Part shown: positions 25,296-33,916 of the stretch, piece after piece
Position numbering within the stretch: the stretch's first letter is position 1
Layout of the letters: the number at the start of each line of letters is the position of its first letter
From: an uncultured Lachnospiraceae bacterium
GTDB taxonomy: Bacteria > Bacillota > Clostridia > Lachnospirales > Lachnospiraceae
Direction: 5' to 3'
Assembly (NCBI GenBank): GCA_910577675.1
Contig: CAJTOR010000037.1
Coordinates: 1 to 37,641 of the forward strand
DNA length: 37,641 nt
The notes under the pieces: generated by a model
Databases searched by the model: none
Told to the model about the DNA's origin: nothing
What the model saw: only the letters and a program-made list of their open reading frames with translations
Translations under genes and position numbers: made by a program

Positions 25296-25367
25296 GATAT
25301 GGATGAACCCAGTGTTTTTGGTTGAATGTTTATAAAGTTGATGAAGTATGCAAAGGAGATAATTACA

Positions 25368-25535
25368 ATGGATGTTTATGGAGATAATGATAATATATTC
25401 CCGGAAGAGATGCCAGAGTTTTTGGTTTATATGGACGAAGTTATGCCAAATAGAGCAGGTGATAGTTCAGAAAATAATGTGGAGGATGTTACGATAGAAG
25501 ATGTTATTATAGAATTGGATGAATTTCTGAATTAG
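25368..25535 (+). CDS. Very acidic small protein (55 aa)
   Basis: Not recognised. The product is dominated by Asp and Glu with almost no Lys/Arg, and ends in an acidic helix (DVTIEDVIIELDEFLN). The ATG at 25368 has AAGGAG 9 bases upstream; an in-frame ATG at 25326 lacks one. Composition resembles that of acidic antitoxins, anti-restriction or DNA-mimic proteins, but nothing in the sequence proves any of these. It lies after the terminator of the hipA-like gene, so it is probably transcribed separately. Confidence 0.5.
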   Translation: MDVYGDNDNIFPEEMPEFLVYMDEVMPNRAGDSSENNVEDVTIEDVIIELDEFLN

Positions 25536-25573
25536 AACAATAGAAATGTGACGAAAGTGATTGATAATATTGT

Positions 25574-25587
25574 CGAACAAATGTTTG
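25574..25587 (+). promoter_or_regulatory. LexA (SOS) box upstream of uvrB
   Basis: CGAACAAATGTTTG matches the Gram-positive LexA/DinR operator (CGAAC-RNRY-GTTYG-like) with both half sites. It lies 7 bases upstream of the -35 box of the uvrB promoter, a position where bound LexA would block RNA polymerase. This predicts induction of uvrB and uvrA by DNA damage. Confidence 0.8.
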
Positions 25588-25594
25588 TTTTATA

Positions 25595-25623
25595 TGGACA
25601 AATGGAAAAACGTATGTTATAAT
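25595..25623 (+). promoter_or_regulatory. uvrB promoter
   Basis: TGGACA (25595-25600), a 17-base spacer and TATAAT (25618-25623) form a near-consensus sigma-A promoter. Transcription would start near 25630, giving a leader of about 175-180 bases before uvrB. Confidence 0.85.
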
Positions 25624-25635
25624 AATTCGAGTTTG

Positions 25636-25749
25636 CTTCTCAGCCTGTTCGGTTGTTTCGCTGCTTTCACATGGTACGGAAGATATGGCTGAGTAACCAA
25701 AATCGTCGAAGTGTGATTTTGGGGTAAAGGTGAGTACTTGCTTCGACGA
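25636..25749 (+). ncRNA. Structured 5' leader of uvrB (candidate cis-acting RNA)
   Basis: Three long-range complementarities lie in the leader. CTCAGCC (25639-25645) can pair with GGCTGAG (25687-25693). CCAAAATC (25697-25704) can pair with GATTTTGG (25715-25722). TCGTCGAAG (25703-25711), mostly the loop of that second hairpin, can pair with CTTCGACGA (25741-25749). The last two either form an H-type pseudoknot or compete as alternative folds. I do not recognise a known riboswitch class. Confidence 0.45.
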
Positions 25750-25807
25750 ATTTCTGCCTAATGGACGAACTTTTTTGCTATGAATCGTGGAGGTGATTTT
25801 TGTATTT

Positions 25808-27793
25808 ATGATGTTTAAATTGCACAGTGAATATGCCCCAACCGGCGATCAGCCGGAAGCAATCGAAGCCCTGGTAAATGGCTTTAAGGAGGGCAACCAA
25901 TTCCAGACTTTACTGGGGGTTACGGGTTCCGGGAAGACATTTACCATGGCAAATGTGATTGCACAGTTAAACAGGCCGACTTTGGTAATAGCGCACAATA
26001 AGACCCTTGCAGCGCAGCTCTACGGGGAGTTCAAGGAATTTTTCCCTGAGAATTCGGTCGAATATTTTGTCTCCTACTACGACTATTACCAACCGGAAGC
26101 ATATGTGCCTTCGACGGATACCTATATTGAGAAGGATTCCGCGATCAACGAGGAGATTGATAAGCTGCGCCACTCAGCAACTGCGGCGCTTACCGAGCGC
26201 AGGGATGTGGTGATTGTGGCGAGTGTTTCCTGTATCTACGGGCTTGGCAGCCCGATCGATTATCAGAGCATGACACTCTCCTTGCGCCCCGGTATGACGA
26301 AGGAGCGCGACGATGTGTTAAGGCGGCTTATCGATATCCAGTATTCGCGCAATGATATGGATTTTAAGCGCGGCACGTTCCGGGTGCGCGGCGATGTGGT
26401 GGAGATTTTCCCGGTGGCGAACGAGGACACGGCGGTGCGGGTGGAGTTTTTTGGTGATGAGATTGACAGGCTCGCAGAATTTGATGTGCTGACCGGGGAA
26501 GTTCGCTGTACGCTTGAACATTTTGTGGTGTTCCCGGCATCCCACTATGTGGTTTCACCGGAGCATATGGAGGCGGCGATTAAAAATATTGAGATTGAAC
26601 TTGCCGAGCGCGTCCGCTACTTTAAGAGTGAGGACAAGCTTTTGGAGGCGCAGCGCATTTCAGAGCGCACGCATTTTGATATCGAGATGCTCAGGGAAAC
26701 CGGTTTTTGTTCGGGGATCGAGAATTATTCGATGCATCTGGCAGGAAACAGCCCGGGCTGTACACCGAATACCCTGCTCGATTATTTTCCGGAAGATTTT
26801 CTTATAATTGTGGATGAGTCGCATATCACAATCCCGCAGGTGCGCGGTATGTATGCGGGCGACCAGGCGCGCAAGACAACTCTTGTGGAATATGGTTTCC
26901 GCCTGCCGTCAGCTAAGGACAACCGTCCGTTAAATTTCGAGGAGTTTGAGAGCAAGATTAACCAGATGTTGTTTGTTTCGGCAACGCCGAACGTGTACGA
27001 GCGCGAGCATGAGCTGATGCGCACGGAGCAGATTATCCGTCCGACCGGTCTGCTTGACCCGGAGGTTTTTGTGCGCCCGGTTGAAGGGCAGATTGATGAT
27101 CTGATCGGCGAGGTGAGGAAGGAAACCGCAAAGAAAAACAAGGTGCTTGTCACAACCTTAACCAAGCGAATGGCGGAGGAACTGACGGATTACATGCGCC
27201 AGGTTGGCATCCGCGTAAAATATCTGCATTCGGATATTGATACACTTGAGCGCTCCGAGATTATCCGGGATATGCGAATGGATGTGTTTGACGTTCTAGT
27301 CGGCATCAATCTTTTGCGGGAGGGGCTTGATATACCGGAGATCAGCCTGGTGGCGATTCTTGACGCGGACAAGGAAGGGTTTTTGCGCTCCGAAACCTCC
27401 CTGATACAGACAATCGGGCGCGCGGCGAGGAATTCCCAGGGGCATGTGGTTATGTACGCCGATGTGATAACGGAGTCCATGCGGCGGGCGATCGAGGAAA
27501 CGGCGCGCAGGCGCAGTATCCAGGATGCATACAACAAAGAACATGGTATTACACCGCAGACAATAAAGAAGGCGGTGCGGGATTTAATCAGCATTTCGAA
27601 GAAGGTGGAGAAGGAAAGTGCGGATCTTGGGAAGGACAAGCCAATTGAATCCATGAGCGCGAAAGAGCTAGAGGGGCTGGCGAGGAAACTGACGAAGAAG
27701 ATGCAGGCAGCCGCGTCCGAACTGAATTTCGAGCTTGCTGCCGGGCTGAGGGATCAGTTGATGGAAGTGAGGAAGGAACTTAGCAAAATGTAA
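25808..27793 (+). CDS. uvrB: UvrABC excinuclease subunit B (661 aa)
   Basis: DNA-damage-verifying helicase-like subunit of nucleotide excision repair. Walker A GVTGSGKTFT is near residue 40, followed by the beta-hairpin region FVSYYDYYQPEAYVP, the helicase motifs DESH and SATP, and QTIGRAARN. A C-terminal UVR motif that binds UvrC is present (LNFELAAGLRDQLMEVRKEL). Start is uncertain: GGAGGTG at 25789-25795 lies 12 bases upstream of ATG 25808, with ATG 25811 as an alternative; the frame is open to a GTG at 25787. Predicted to be SOS controlled. Confidence 0.97.
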   Translation: MMFKLHSEYAPTGDQPEAIEALVNGFKEGNQFQTLLGVTGSGKTFTMANVIAQLNRPTLVIAHNKTLAAQLYGEFKEFFPENSVEYFVSYYDYYQPEAYVPSTDTYIEKDSAINEEIDKLRHSATAALTERRDVVIVASVSCIYGLGSPIDYQSMTLSLRPGMTKERDDVLRRLIDIQYSRNDMDFKRGTFRVRGDVVEIFPVANEDTAVRVEFFGDEIDRLAEFDVLTGEVRCTLEHFVVFPASHYVVSPEHMEAAIKNIEIELAERVRYFKSEDKLLEAQRISERTHFDIEMLRETGFCSGIENYSMHLAGNSPGCTPNTLLDYFPEDFLIIVDESHITIPQVRGMYAGDQARKTTLVEYGFRLPSAKDNRPLNFEEFESKINQMLFVSATPNVYEREHELMRTEQIIRPTGLLDPEVFVRPVEGQIDDLIGEVRKETAKKNKVLVTTLTKRMAEELTDYMRQVGIRVKYLHSDIDTLERSEIIRDMRMDVFDVLVGINLLREGLDIPEISLVAILDADKEGFLRSETSLIQTIGRAARNSQGHVVMYADVITESMRRAIEETARRRSIQDAYNKEHGITPQTIKKAVRDLISISKKVEKESADLGKDKPIESMSAKELEGLARKLTKKMQAAASELNFELAAGLRDQLMEVRKELSKM

Positions 27794-27847
27794 AATAAAT
27801 AATATCGCAAAGACAGCGGGGACTGCTTTGCAGAAAGAGGATTTTAT

Positions 27848-30679
27848 ATGAACGGCAGGAAAGAGTATATCAGGATACGCGGGGCGAGGGAGCACAATCT
27901 CAAAGGGATCGATGTGGATATTCCGCGCAATGAATTTGTTGTGCTGACGGGGCTTAGCGGTTCCGGCAAGTCATCGCTCGCGTTCGACACAATCTATGCG
28001 GAGGGGCAGCGCCGTTATATGGAGTCGCTCTCCTCCTACGCGCGCATGTTTTTGGGGCAGATGGAAAAACCGAATGTGGAGAGTATAGAGGGGCTCTCCC
28101 CGGCGATCTCCATCGACCAGAAATCGACGAACCGCAATCCGCGCTCTACAGTTGGCACGGTGACGGAAATCTACGATTATTTCCGGCTGCTTTACGCGCG
28201 CATTGGTATCCCACACTGCCCGAAATGCGGGCGGGAGATCCGCAGGCAGACTGTGGATGAGATGGTGGATGAGATTATGAAGCAGCCGGAGGGGACGAAG
28301 TTACAGCTTTTAGCGCCGATTGTCCGCGGGCGGAAGGGTGAGCACACAAAGATTTTTGAGCAGGCGAAGCGCAGCGGCTATGTGCGCGTGCGCGTGGACG
28401 GGAATATGTACGACCTGAGCGAGGAAATCAAGCTTGAGAAAAATATTAAGCACCATATTGATATTGTTATTGACCGTCTTGTCGTGAAGGCGGGAATTGA
28501 AAAGCGCATGGCGGATTCCATTGAGAGTGTATTAAAACTTACGGACGGGCTGCTTGTCGTGGATGTGATAGGAATGGGTGAACTGACGTTCAGCCAGAGT
28601 TTTGCCTGCCCTGACTGCGGAATCAGCATCGAGGAACTGGAGCCGCGGTACTTTTCGTTTAACAATCCGTTCGGTGCATGTCCGGAGTGCCACGGGATCG
28701 GCATCAAAATGGAATTTTCCGAGGAGCTTATGATACCGGATAAGTCGGTGAGCCTTGCGGGTGGCGCGATTGTCGTGCCGGGCTGGCAGTCGGCGGTGGA
28801 CAAGTCAAGTTATACGCGCTGCATGCTCGAGGCGCTTGCGGAGGAATATCACTTTGATCTGGATACACCGTACCAGGATCAGCCGGAAGAAATCCGCGAT
28901 ATGTTGATCCATGGAACTGACGGGCGCAAGGTCAAAGTGCATTACCGCGGACAGCGCGGCGAGGGGACTTACGATGTGGAGTTTGAGGGGCTAATCCGCA
29001 ATATCGAGCGCCGCTACAGGGAGTCAGGTTCAGAGAGCTTGAAGGCGGAATACGAAACCTTTATGACCACAACGCCCTGCAAACTCTGCAAGGGCAAGCG
29101 CTTAAAACAGGGTGCCCTTGCGGTGACAATCGGGGAGAAAAACATTGCGGAGGTCACGGATTATTCCATCCGCCGTTTAAGGGATTTTATGGAGGAACTG
29201 AAATTGTCGGCGCAGCAGGAAAAAATCGGCGAATTGATTTTAAAAGAAATCCGCTCGCGCCTAAAGTTTCTGGTGGATGTGGGGCTTGATTACCTCACTC
29301 TCTCCCGCGCTACAGGCTCACTCTCAGGCGGGGAAGCGCAGCGCATCCGCCTTGCGACGCAGATCGGTTCGGGGTTGGTCGGTGTTGCGTATATCTTAGA
29401 TGAGCCGAGCATCGGTCTGCACCAGAGGGACAACGATAAACTACTAGCAACCCTAAAGCATCTGCGCGATCTCGGCAACACGCTGATAGTCGTGGAGCAC
29501 GACGAGGATACAATGTTTGCAGCGGACTGTATTGTCGATATTGGCCCTGGGGCGGGCGACCATGGCGGCGAGGTGGTGGCGGTCGGCACAGCGGAGGAGA
29601 TTATGGCAATACCGGAATCCGTGACCGGCGCTTACCTCAGCCACCGGGTCGAAATCCCAGTGCCTGCAAAACGCCGCATTCCAACAGGCGTATTGACTGT
29701 AAAAGGAGCAAGGGAACACAACTTAAAAAATATTGATGTGGATATCCCTCTCGGCGTGTTTACCTGTGTAACCGGAGTTTCCGGCTCGGGCAAAAGTTCG
29801 CTTGTAAATGAGATTCTTTACAAGAGCCTTGCAAAAAAATTAAACCGCGCGCGCACGATTCCGGGCAAGCATGACGAGATTGTCGGGGTCGAACAGCTTG
29901 ATAAGGTGATAAGCATCGACCAGTCCCCGATCGGGCGCACGCCCCGCTCCAATCCGGCAACCTACACCGGTGTATTTGATATGATAAGGGATCTGTTCGC
30001 CTCTACGCAGGACGCAAAGATGAAGGGCTACCAGAAGGGACGCTTCAGCTTTAATGTCAAGGGCGGGCGCTGCGAGGCATGTTCCGGCGACGGGATTGTA
30101 AAGATCGAGATGAACTTCCTCCCGGATGTGTATGTTCCTTGTGAGGTCTGCGAGGGCAAGCGCTACAACCGCGAAACCCTGGATGTGAAATATAAGGGGA
30201 AATCTATTTTTGATGTGCTTGATATGACGATTGAGGAGGCGGTGCATTTCTTTGAAAATGTTCCTGGTATCAAGCGCAAAATTGAAACATTAAACGATGT
30301 CGGGCTTTCGTATTTGAAGCTGGGGCACCCGTCCACCTCTCTCTCGGGTGGCGAGGCGCAGCGCATCAAGCTTGCCACGGAGCTTAGTCGGCGCAGCACG
30401 GGCAAAACAATCTATATTTTGGATGAGCCTACAACGGGGCTGCATTTTGCGGATGTGCACAAGCTGGTTGATATATTGCAGCGCCTGACCGAGGGAGGCA
30501 ATACGGTAGTGGTGATCGAGCACAACCTGGATGTGATTAAGACAGCGGATTATATTATCGATATCGGACCTGAGGGCGGCGACAAGGGCGGCACGGTGAT
30601 CGCGACGGGGACACCGGAGGAGATTGCGAAAAAGAAGAAATCATATACTGGGCAGTATGTGAAGAAGTATTTGAAATGA
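27848..30679 (+). CDS. uvrA: UvrABC excinuclease subunit A (943 aa)
   Basis: Damage-recognition ATPase dimer that loads UvrB. It has two ABC ATPase modules, each with Walker A (GLSGSGKSSLAFDTI near residue 35; GVSGSGKSSLVNEIL near 645) and signature LSGGEAQRI. Zinc-binding cysteines are visible in CPKCGR, CPDCG, CPECHG and CxxCxGDGxVKIEMNFLPDVYVPCEVC. Length is normal. It starts 54 bases after uvrB in the same direction, so the two are probably one transcription unit under the LexA box. Confidence 0.98.
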   Translation: MNGRKEYIRIRGAREHNLKGIDVDIPRNEFVVLTGLSGSGKSSLAFDTIYAEGQRRYMESLSSYARMFLGQMEKPNVESIEGLSPAISIDQKSTNRNPRSTVGTVTEIYDYFRLLYARIGIPHCPKCGREIRRQTVDEMVDEIMKQPEGTKLQLLAPIVRGRKGEHTKIFEQAKRSGYVRVRVDGNMYDLSEEIKLEKNIKHHIDIVIDRLVVKAGIEKRMADSIESVLKLTDGLLVVDVIGMGELTFSQSFACPDCGISIEELEPRYFSFNNPFGACPECHGIGIKMEFSEELMIPDKSVSLAGGAIVVPGWQSAVDKSSYTRCMLEALAEEYHFDLDTPYQDQPEEIRDMLIHGTDGRKVKVHYRGQRGEGTYDVEFEGLIRNIERRYRESGSESLKAEYETFMTTTPCKLCKGKRLKQGALAVTIGEKNIAEVTDYSIRRLRDFMEELKLSAQQEKIGELILKEIRSRLKFLVDVGLDYLTLSRATGSLSGGEAQRIRLATQIGSGLVGVAYILDEPSIGLHQRDNDKLLATLKHLRDLGNTLIVVEHDEDTMFAADCIVDIGPGAGDHGGEVVAVGTAEEIMAIPESVTGAYLSHRVEIPVPAKRRIPTGVLTVKGAREHNLKNIDVDIPLGVFTCVTGVSGSGKSSLVNEILYKSLAKKLNRARTIPGKHDEIVGVEQLDKVISIDQSPIGRTPRSNPATYTGVFDMIRDLFASTQDAKMKGYQKGRFSFNVKGGRCEACSGDGIVKIEMNFLPDVYVPCEVCEGKRYNRETLDVKYKGKSIFDVLDMTIEEAVHFFENVPGIKRKIETLNDVGLSYLKLGHPSTSLSGGEAQRIKLATELSRRSTGKTIYILDEPTTGLHFADVHKLVDILQRLTEGGNTVVVIEHNLDVIKTADYIIDIGPEGGDKGGTVIATGTPEEIAKKKKSYTGQYVKKYLK

Positions 30680-30870
30680 ACAGCTTGAAACAGAGGGGGT
30701 ATCTATAAACCAGGGTGTACAGGGAATATTGGGTGCACTCGCATATAGAAAAAATGCAGGTGGACACCCCCACCTGATTGGCAGTTAATATAGCAGATAT
30801 ATGTGAGATGGACGTTTTAGAATAAGGCTTTTGTGTGGGGCGATGGAGTACGGTTATGATTTTGGGTTGA
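30680..30870 (+). other. Spacer downstream of uvrA with a hairpin
   Basis: No gene seen. A hairpin CAGGTG/CACCTG (30757-30776) lacks a T-run and is at best a weak terminator. Near 30815-30905 a short open frame (RLLCGAMEYGYDFGLIKELFDKC) resembles the peptide fragment found before the second copy of the repeat at 32554, suggesting both are relics of the same small gene. Confidence 0.35.
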
Positions 30871-31027
30871 TAAAAGAACTGTTCGATAAATGTGTGCGGG
30901 GATATCTTTGGTTTTAACCTGTCAAAGAAGTCCCCGCTTCTAAGCCGTAAAGACGAAAGTGGTAGGTAAGGGGGATTTTTTGGCGCTAGGTGCTGGAAGA
31001 ATCCCTGTCGGACATGTAAAAGCAGGG
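30871..31027 (+). repeat. Stem-loop element, copy A
   Basis: Diverged copy of a roughly 150-bp sequence also found at 32554-32700. Shared blocks are TAAAAGAACTGT, TTTAACCT, a stem-loop with arms AAAGAAGTCCCC (30924-30935) and GGGGATTTTTTGG (30971-30983), the loop motif AAAGACGAAAGTGG, and TCGGACATG near the end. This copy can also fold differently: CGGGGA/TCCCCG plus TCTTTG/CAAAGA upstream. It abuts the IS607-type recombinase pseudogene. Confidence 0.65.
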
Positions 31028-31028
31028 G

Positions 31029-31763
31029 TATATAGTTTCCTTTGACCTTTTGAAAATTAAGGGTTTGCGCAATACTGCAACACTGCAACGCTGGGACAGG
31101 GATGGTATATTAAAAGCAAACCGCACTCCTACTGACTGAAGATATTACACTTATGACCAGTATCTGCAATTTAAAGGGATACAAACAAAAGATGATATAG
31201 GAGATGTTGTTATTTATGCAAGAGTTTCAACAAGAAACGAAAAAGATGATTTAAGGGATCAGATAGAGTTTTTAAAGCAGTCCTGTAATGAAAAGGGGAT
31301 TATTGTAAACCAATGCATTGAGGATTTCGGAAGCGGATTAATTTATAATCGTAAAAAATGGAATAAGCTGCTGGAAGAAGTTATGGAAAACAAAATCAAA
31401 ACAATAGTCATTTCAAGCAAAGACAGATTTGTCTGTTTTGGATAGGACTGGTTTGAAAAATTTTGTGAAAAATTCCATACAAAAATAATTATTGTAAATA
31501 ATGAAACCCTTTCTCCCAATGAAGAATTGGTACAAGATATTATATCAATCTTACCTGTATTCCGTTGTGGATTATATGGACTAAGAAAGTATAAAAACCA
31601 GAGAAAGGAAGATGCGGATATTGCTCAAGAGCTTCAAGACAGAAATAAACCCAACCCTAGAACAGATACAACAGATACAATAGATACAACAGATATTTGT
31701 AAGCATGTACCGATGGCTAGTCGGGAATTAACGGCTGTGGAGTGTACAAGAACTTGTGAGTAG
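31029..31763 (+). pseudogene. IS607-type serine recombinase (TnpA) pseudogene
   Basis: One continuous frame reads as an IS607-family TnpA: an N-terminal MerR-like helix-turn-helix (ATLQRWDRDGILKANRTPTD, then RYYTYDQYLQFKG), the serine-recombinase start VVIYARVSTRNEKDDLRDQ with the nucleophile Ser, IEDFGSGL, VISSKDRF, and FRCGLYGLRKYKNQ near the end. It is interrupted by in-frame stops TGA at 31137 and TAG at 31443 and has no ATG start. The C-terminal tail contains short tandem repeats of ACAGATACA (about 31661-31693). No tnpB partner is present. It is a dead relic. Confidence 0.85.
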
Positions 31764-31890
31764 TTGTAATTTAACAAAAGCATACACGATGAGGCAGCAA
31801 CTACAAATCGTGAGATTGTAGTGAATCATCTGGCATATACACTTTTGTATATGTTTTTAGTAGCAGAGGAAGAATGGGGAGGCTTGAAAA

Positions 31891-32478
31891 ATGGAACAGG
31901 ATTTTTATGCCATGATGTCGAGAATGAAATATATCGAGCGATGGGCGCTGATGCGCAATTCCATGAAGGAGAATATCAGTGAGCATTCCCTTGAGGTGTC
32001 GATGTTGGCACACGCGCTGGCAGTGATCGGGAACCGCCGTTTCGGGAAGGAGCTTAATGCGCAGAAGGCGGCGCTGATCGGTCTGTACCATGATGCGACC
32101 GAAATTATTACCGGGGACATGCCGACACCAATCAAATATTATAATGCAAGTATCCAGGGGGCATTTAAAGACATTGAAAACAAGGCGGCAAGACAGCTTC
32201 TCTCCATGCTTCCGGAAGAGATGCGCCCGGATTACGAGGCGATATTTTTCCCAGCAGAGGGGGAAGCATATATATGCAGGCTTGTCAAGGCAGCGGACAA
32301 ACTTTCAGCGCTAATTAAATGCATAGAGGAGGAAAAAACTGGAAATACAGATTTCCGGAGTGCAAAGGAAACCATTACAGTGGCACTCCATGATATGCAA
32401 CTGGTGGAGGTAGAAGACTTTATGAGGGATTTTCTGCCTGCATATGGGAAGACATTGGATGAGTTGGGAGTGGTGTAG
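31891..32478 (+). CDS. yfbR: HD-domain 5'-deoxynucleotidase, YfbR family (195 aa)
   Basis: Hydrolyses deoxynucleoside 5'-monophosphates to deoxynucleosides, adjusting dNMP pools. Closely follows the YfbR pattern: SRMKYIERWALMRNS at the N-terminus, the first metal histidine in SEHSLEVSM (His32), the HD pair in LYHDATE (His67-Asp68), GDMPTPIKY, and KAADKLSALIKC with the fourth metal ligand. Length matches. The ATG at 31891 has GGGAGG 8 bases upstream. It appears monocistronic, sitting between two copies of the stem-loop element. Confidence 0.93.
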   Translation: MEQDFYAMMSRMKYIERWALMRNSMKENISEHSLEVSMLAHALAVIGNRRFGKELNAQKAALIGLYHDATEIITGDMPTPIKYYNASIQGAFKDIENKAARQLLSMLPEEMRPDYEAIFFPAEGEAYICRLVKAADKLSALIKCIEEEKTGNTDFRSAKETITVALHDMQLVEVEDFMRDFLPAYGKTLDELGVV

Positions 32479-32553
32479 AGGGGGGCTTGGTTAAAAAGCA
32501 ATTTTATAAAGTAATTCGTTTTCTGGATCAATGCGGAATGCCTTCAGCGCTGC

Positions 32554-32700
32554 TAAAAGAACTGTGGTATAAATAGTTTATCGACTTTAACCTATCGAAG
32601 AAGTCCCCCTGCTTTTAAGTCACAAAGATGAAAGTGGCGGGTAGGGGGGACTTCTTTGTGTTAGGTGGGGGGATAAGGCTCATCGGACATGCGGGAGCAG
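32554..32700 (+). repeat. Stem-loop element, copy B
   Basis: Second copy of the element at 30871-31027. Its main stem is nearly perfect: AAGAAGTCCCCCT (32598-32610) pairs with the complementary arm ending ACTTCTT (32643-32656), one extra G apart. The loop has CACAAAGATGAAAGTGG. Directly upstream, a short open frame in the 32487-32577 interval encodes VIRFLDQCGMPSALLKELWYK and a stop, related to the fragment before copy A. Confidence 0.65.
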
Positions 32701-32896
32701 CATAGGGATGCGGGGAAGTGGCGGAGCGGATTCCGAATTTCTTTTGAATGTACGGAATAATTGTACAGAATATAGAGTTTGTTAAAATGAGGAACGAAAT
32801 TAGGAGGCGAAAAATAGGCGTTGGTTGTCAGGTGTTTATAGTCAGGAGATGGAATGGTGCTTTAATGGTTGAAACAATCTTCCCATATCTTACATA
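32701..32896 (+). other. Intergenic region upstream of the deoR-type regulator
   Basis: No gene seen. A possible weak promoter (TTGTAC, 16 bases, TAAAAT, near 32771-32798) and an AGGAGG (about 32802) are present, but no ORF of meaningful length follows. Confidence 0.3.
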
Positions 32897-32949
32897 ACGT
32901 TAAAAAACGTGAATAATAGAGAGTGAAATTAATTAACGTTTTTTAACGT
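32897..32949 (+). promoter_or_regulatory. Paired operator for the DeoR-family regulator
   Basis: ACGTTAAAAAACGT (32897-32910) and ACGTTTTTTAACGT (32936-32949) are exact reverse complements, centred 39 bases apart. The second ends 6 bases before the -35 box at 32956. Such paired sites directly upstream of a repressor gene point to autoregulation, probably by the DeoR-type protein encoded downstream. Confidence 0.75.
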
Positions 32950-32955
32950 ATATGC

Positions 32956-32984
32956 TTGACACAAAGGAATGAAAGTGATATTAT
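32956..32984 (+). promoter_or_regulatory. Promoter of the DeoR-family regulator
   Basis: TTGACA (32956-32961), 17 bases, TATTAT (32979-32984): a near-consensus sigma-A promoter. The leader to the start codon at 33128 is about 135 bases. Confidence 0.85.
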
Positions 32985-33127
32985 GTTAATGTAAAGTGCA
33001 TGGTTAATGTGGGATTTGTAAATTTATGTGCATTATGTTAGGTATGGTATAAAAATAGAATATATATGTATTTAAGGTGGAATATAACAAAGTCATTGTC
33101 CTAGCGGATTGGAGGAGGCAGGCTATA

Positions 33128-33916
33128 ATGTTTATTGAGGAACGGCATCGGGCTATTTTGAAGCTGCTGGACCAAAAGGGTCGCATTACGACGGGCGAGA
33201 TGCAGGAGCTTTTTGGAATCAGTTATGATTCTGCCAAACGCGACCTGCGTATTCTGGAGGAGAAAGGACTTTTAAAGCGGACACACGGCGGTGCAATACA
33301 GATGCATAGTGTTGGCTGGAGTGGGCAGACACATGAAAAAACAGGGAGGGAACGCGCAGAAAATGTTAAGGAAAATTACTTAGACATTGCTGTGCGCGCA
33401 ATCGAAGAAATCGGTTCACAGGAAGTTATTTATCTGACCGCAGCGAGCGTGGGATATCTGATGGCACAGAATATGCCGGATGACAAAATTATTACTGTTG
33501 TGACCAATTCCATCGCGATCGCCGAGGAATTGCGCAAAAAAAGGAATATTACAGTGATTTTATCCGGCGGGGAAATGAGCGCGAACGGTTCGTTCTACGA
33601 TGGTTTTTCAATGGATATTTTAAAGCGTTTTCACTATGATAAATGCTTTATCACATCCGCCTGTATTTCCGTTAAAGCCGGTATTTCTGTGCAGAGATCA
33701 AACAATGTGGAATTGCTGAACAACGTTATTAAGAACTCGCGCAAGGTTTACGGGCTGTATCCGGTGGAAAAAATAGGGATGGATTCAGTAATTACGGTCT
33801 GCGGTCTGGACAGTCTGGATGTGCTGATAACGGATGGGGAAGCGGCGGAGAAGGATTTGCAGGAATTTAGGGATGCAGGGGTGGCGGTTATAGTTGCTGG
33901 GGGAGTAAGGGAGTAG
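33128..33916 (+). CDS. DeoR-family transcriptional regulator (262 aa)
   Basis: Residues 1-57 form the DeoR winged helix-turn-helix (ERHRAILKLLDQKGRITTGEMQ, SYDSAKRDLRILEEKGLLKRTHGGA). Residues about 75-240 are the sugar-phosphate-sensing DeoRC domain, with VVTNSIAIAEEL and VILSGGEMS. Members usually repress sugar or nucleoside genes; no such genes are adjacent, so its targets are elsewhere or only itself. The ATG at 33128 has GGAGGAGG 9 bases upstream. The last codons (GGVRE and stop) lie inside the sequence that is repeated in the array just downstream. Confidence 0.9.
   Translation: MFIEERHRAILKLLDQKGRITTGEMQELFGISYDSAKRDLRILEEKGLLKRTHGGAIQMHSVGWSGQTHEKTGRERAENVKENYLDIAVRAIEEIGSQEVIYLTAASVGYLMAQNMPDDKIITVVTNSIAIAEELRKKRNITVILSGGEMSANGSFYDGFSMDILKRFHYDKCFITSACISVKAGISVQRSNNVELLNNVIKNSRKVYGLYPVEKIGMDSVITVCGLDSLDVLITDGEAAEKDLQEFRDAGVAVIVAGGVRE

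Noticed and set aside
30555..31088. Minus-strand open frame of 177 codons across the uvrA 3' end and stem-loop copy A
   Set aside because: It overlaps uvrA antisense and runs through the hairpin element; no family resemblance and no ribosome-binding site.
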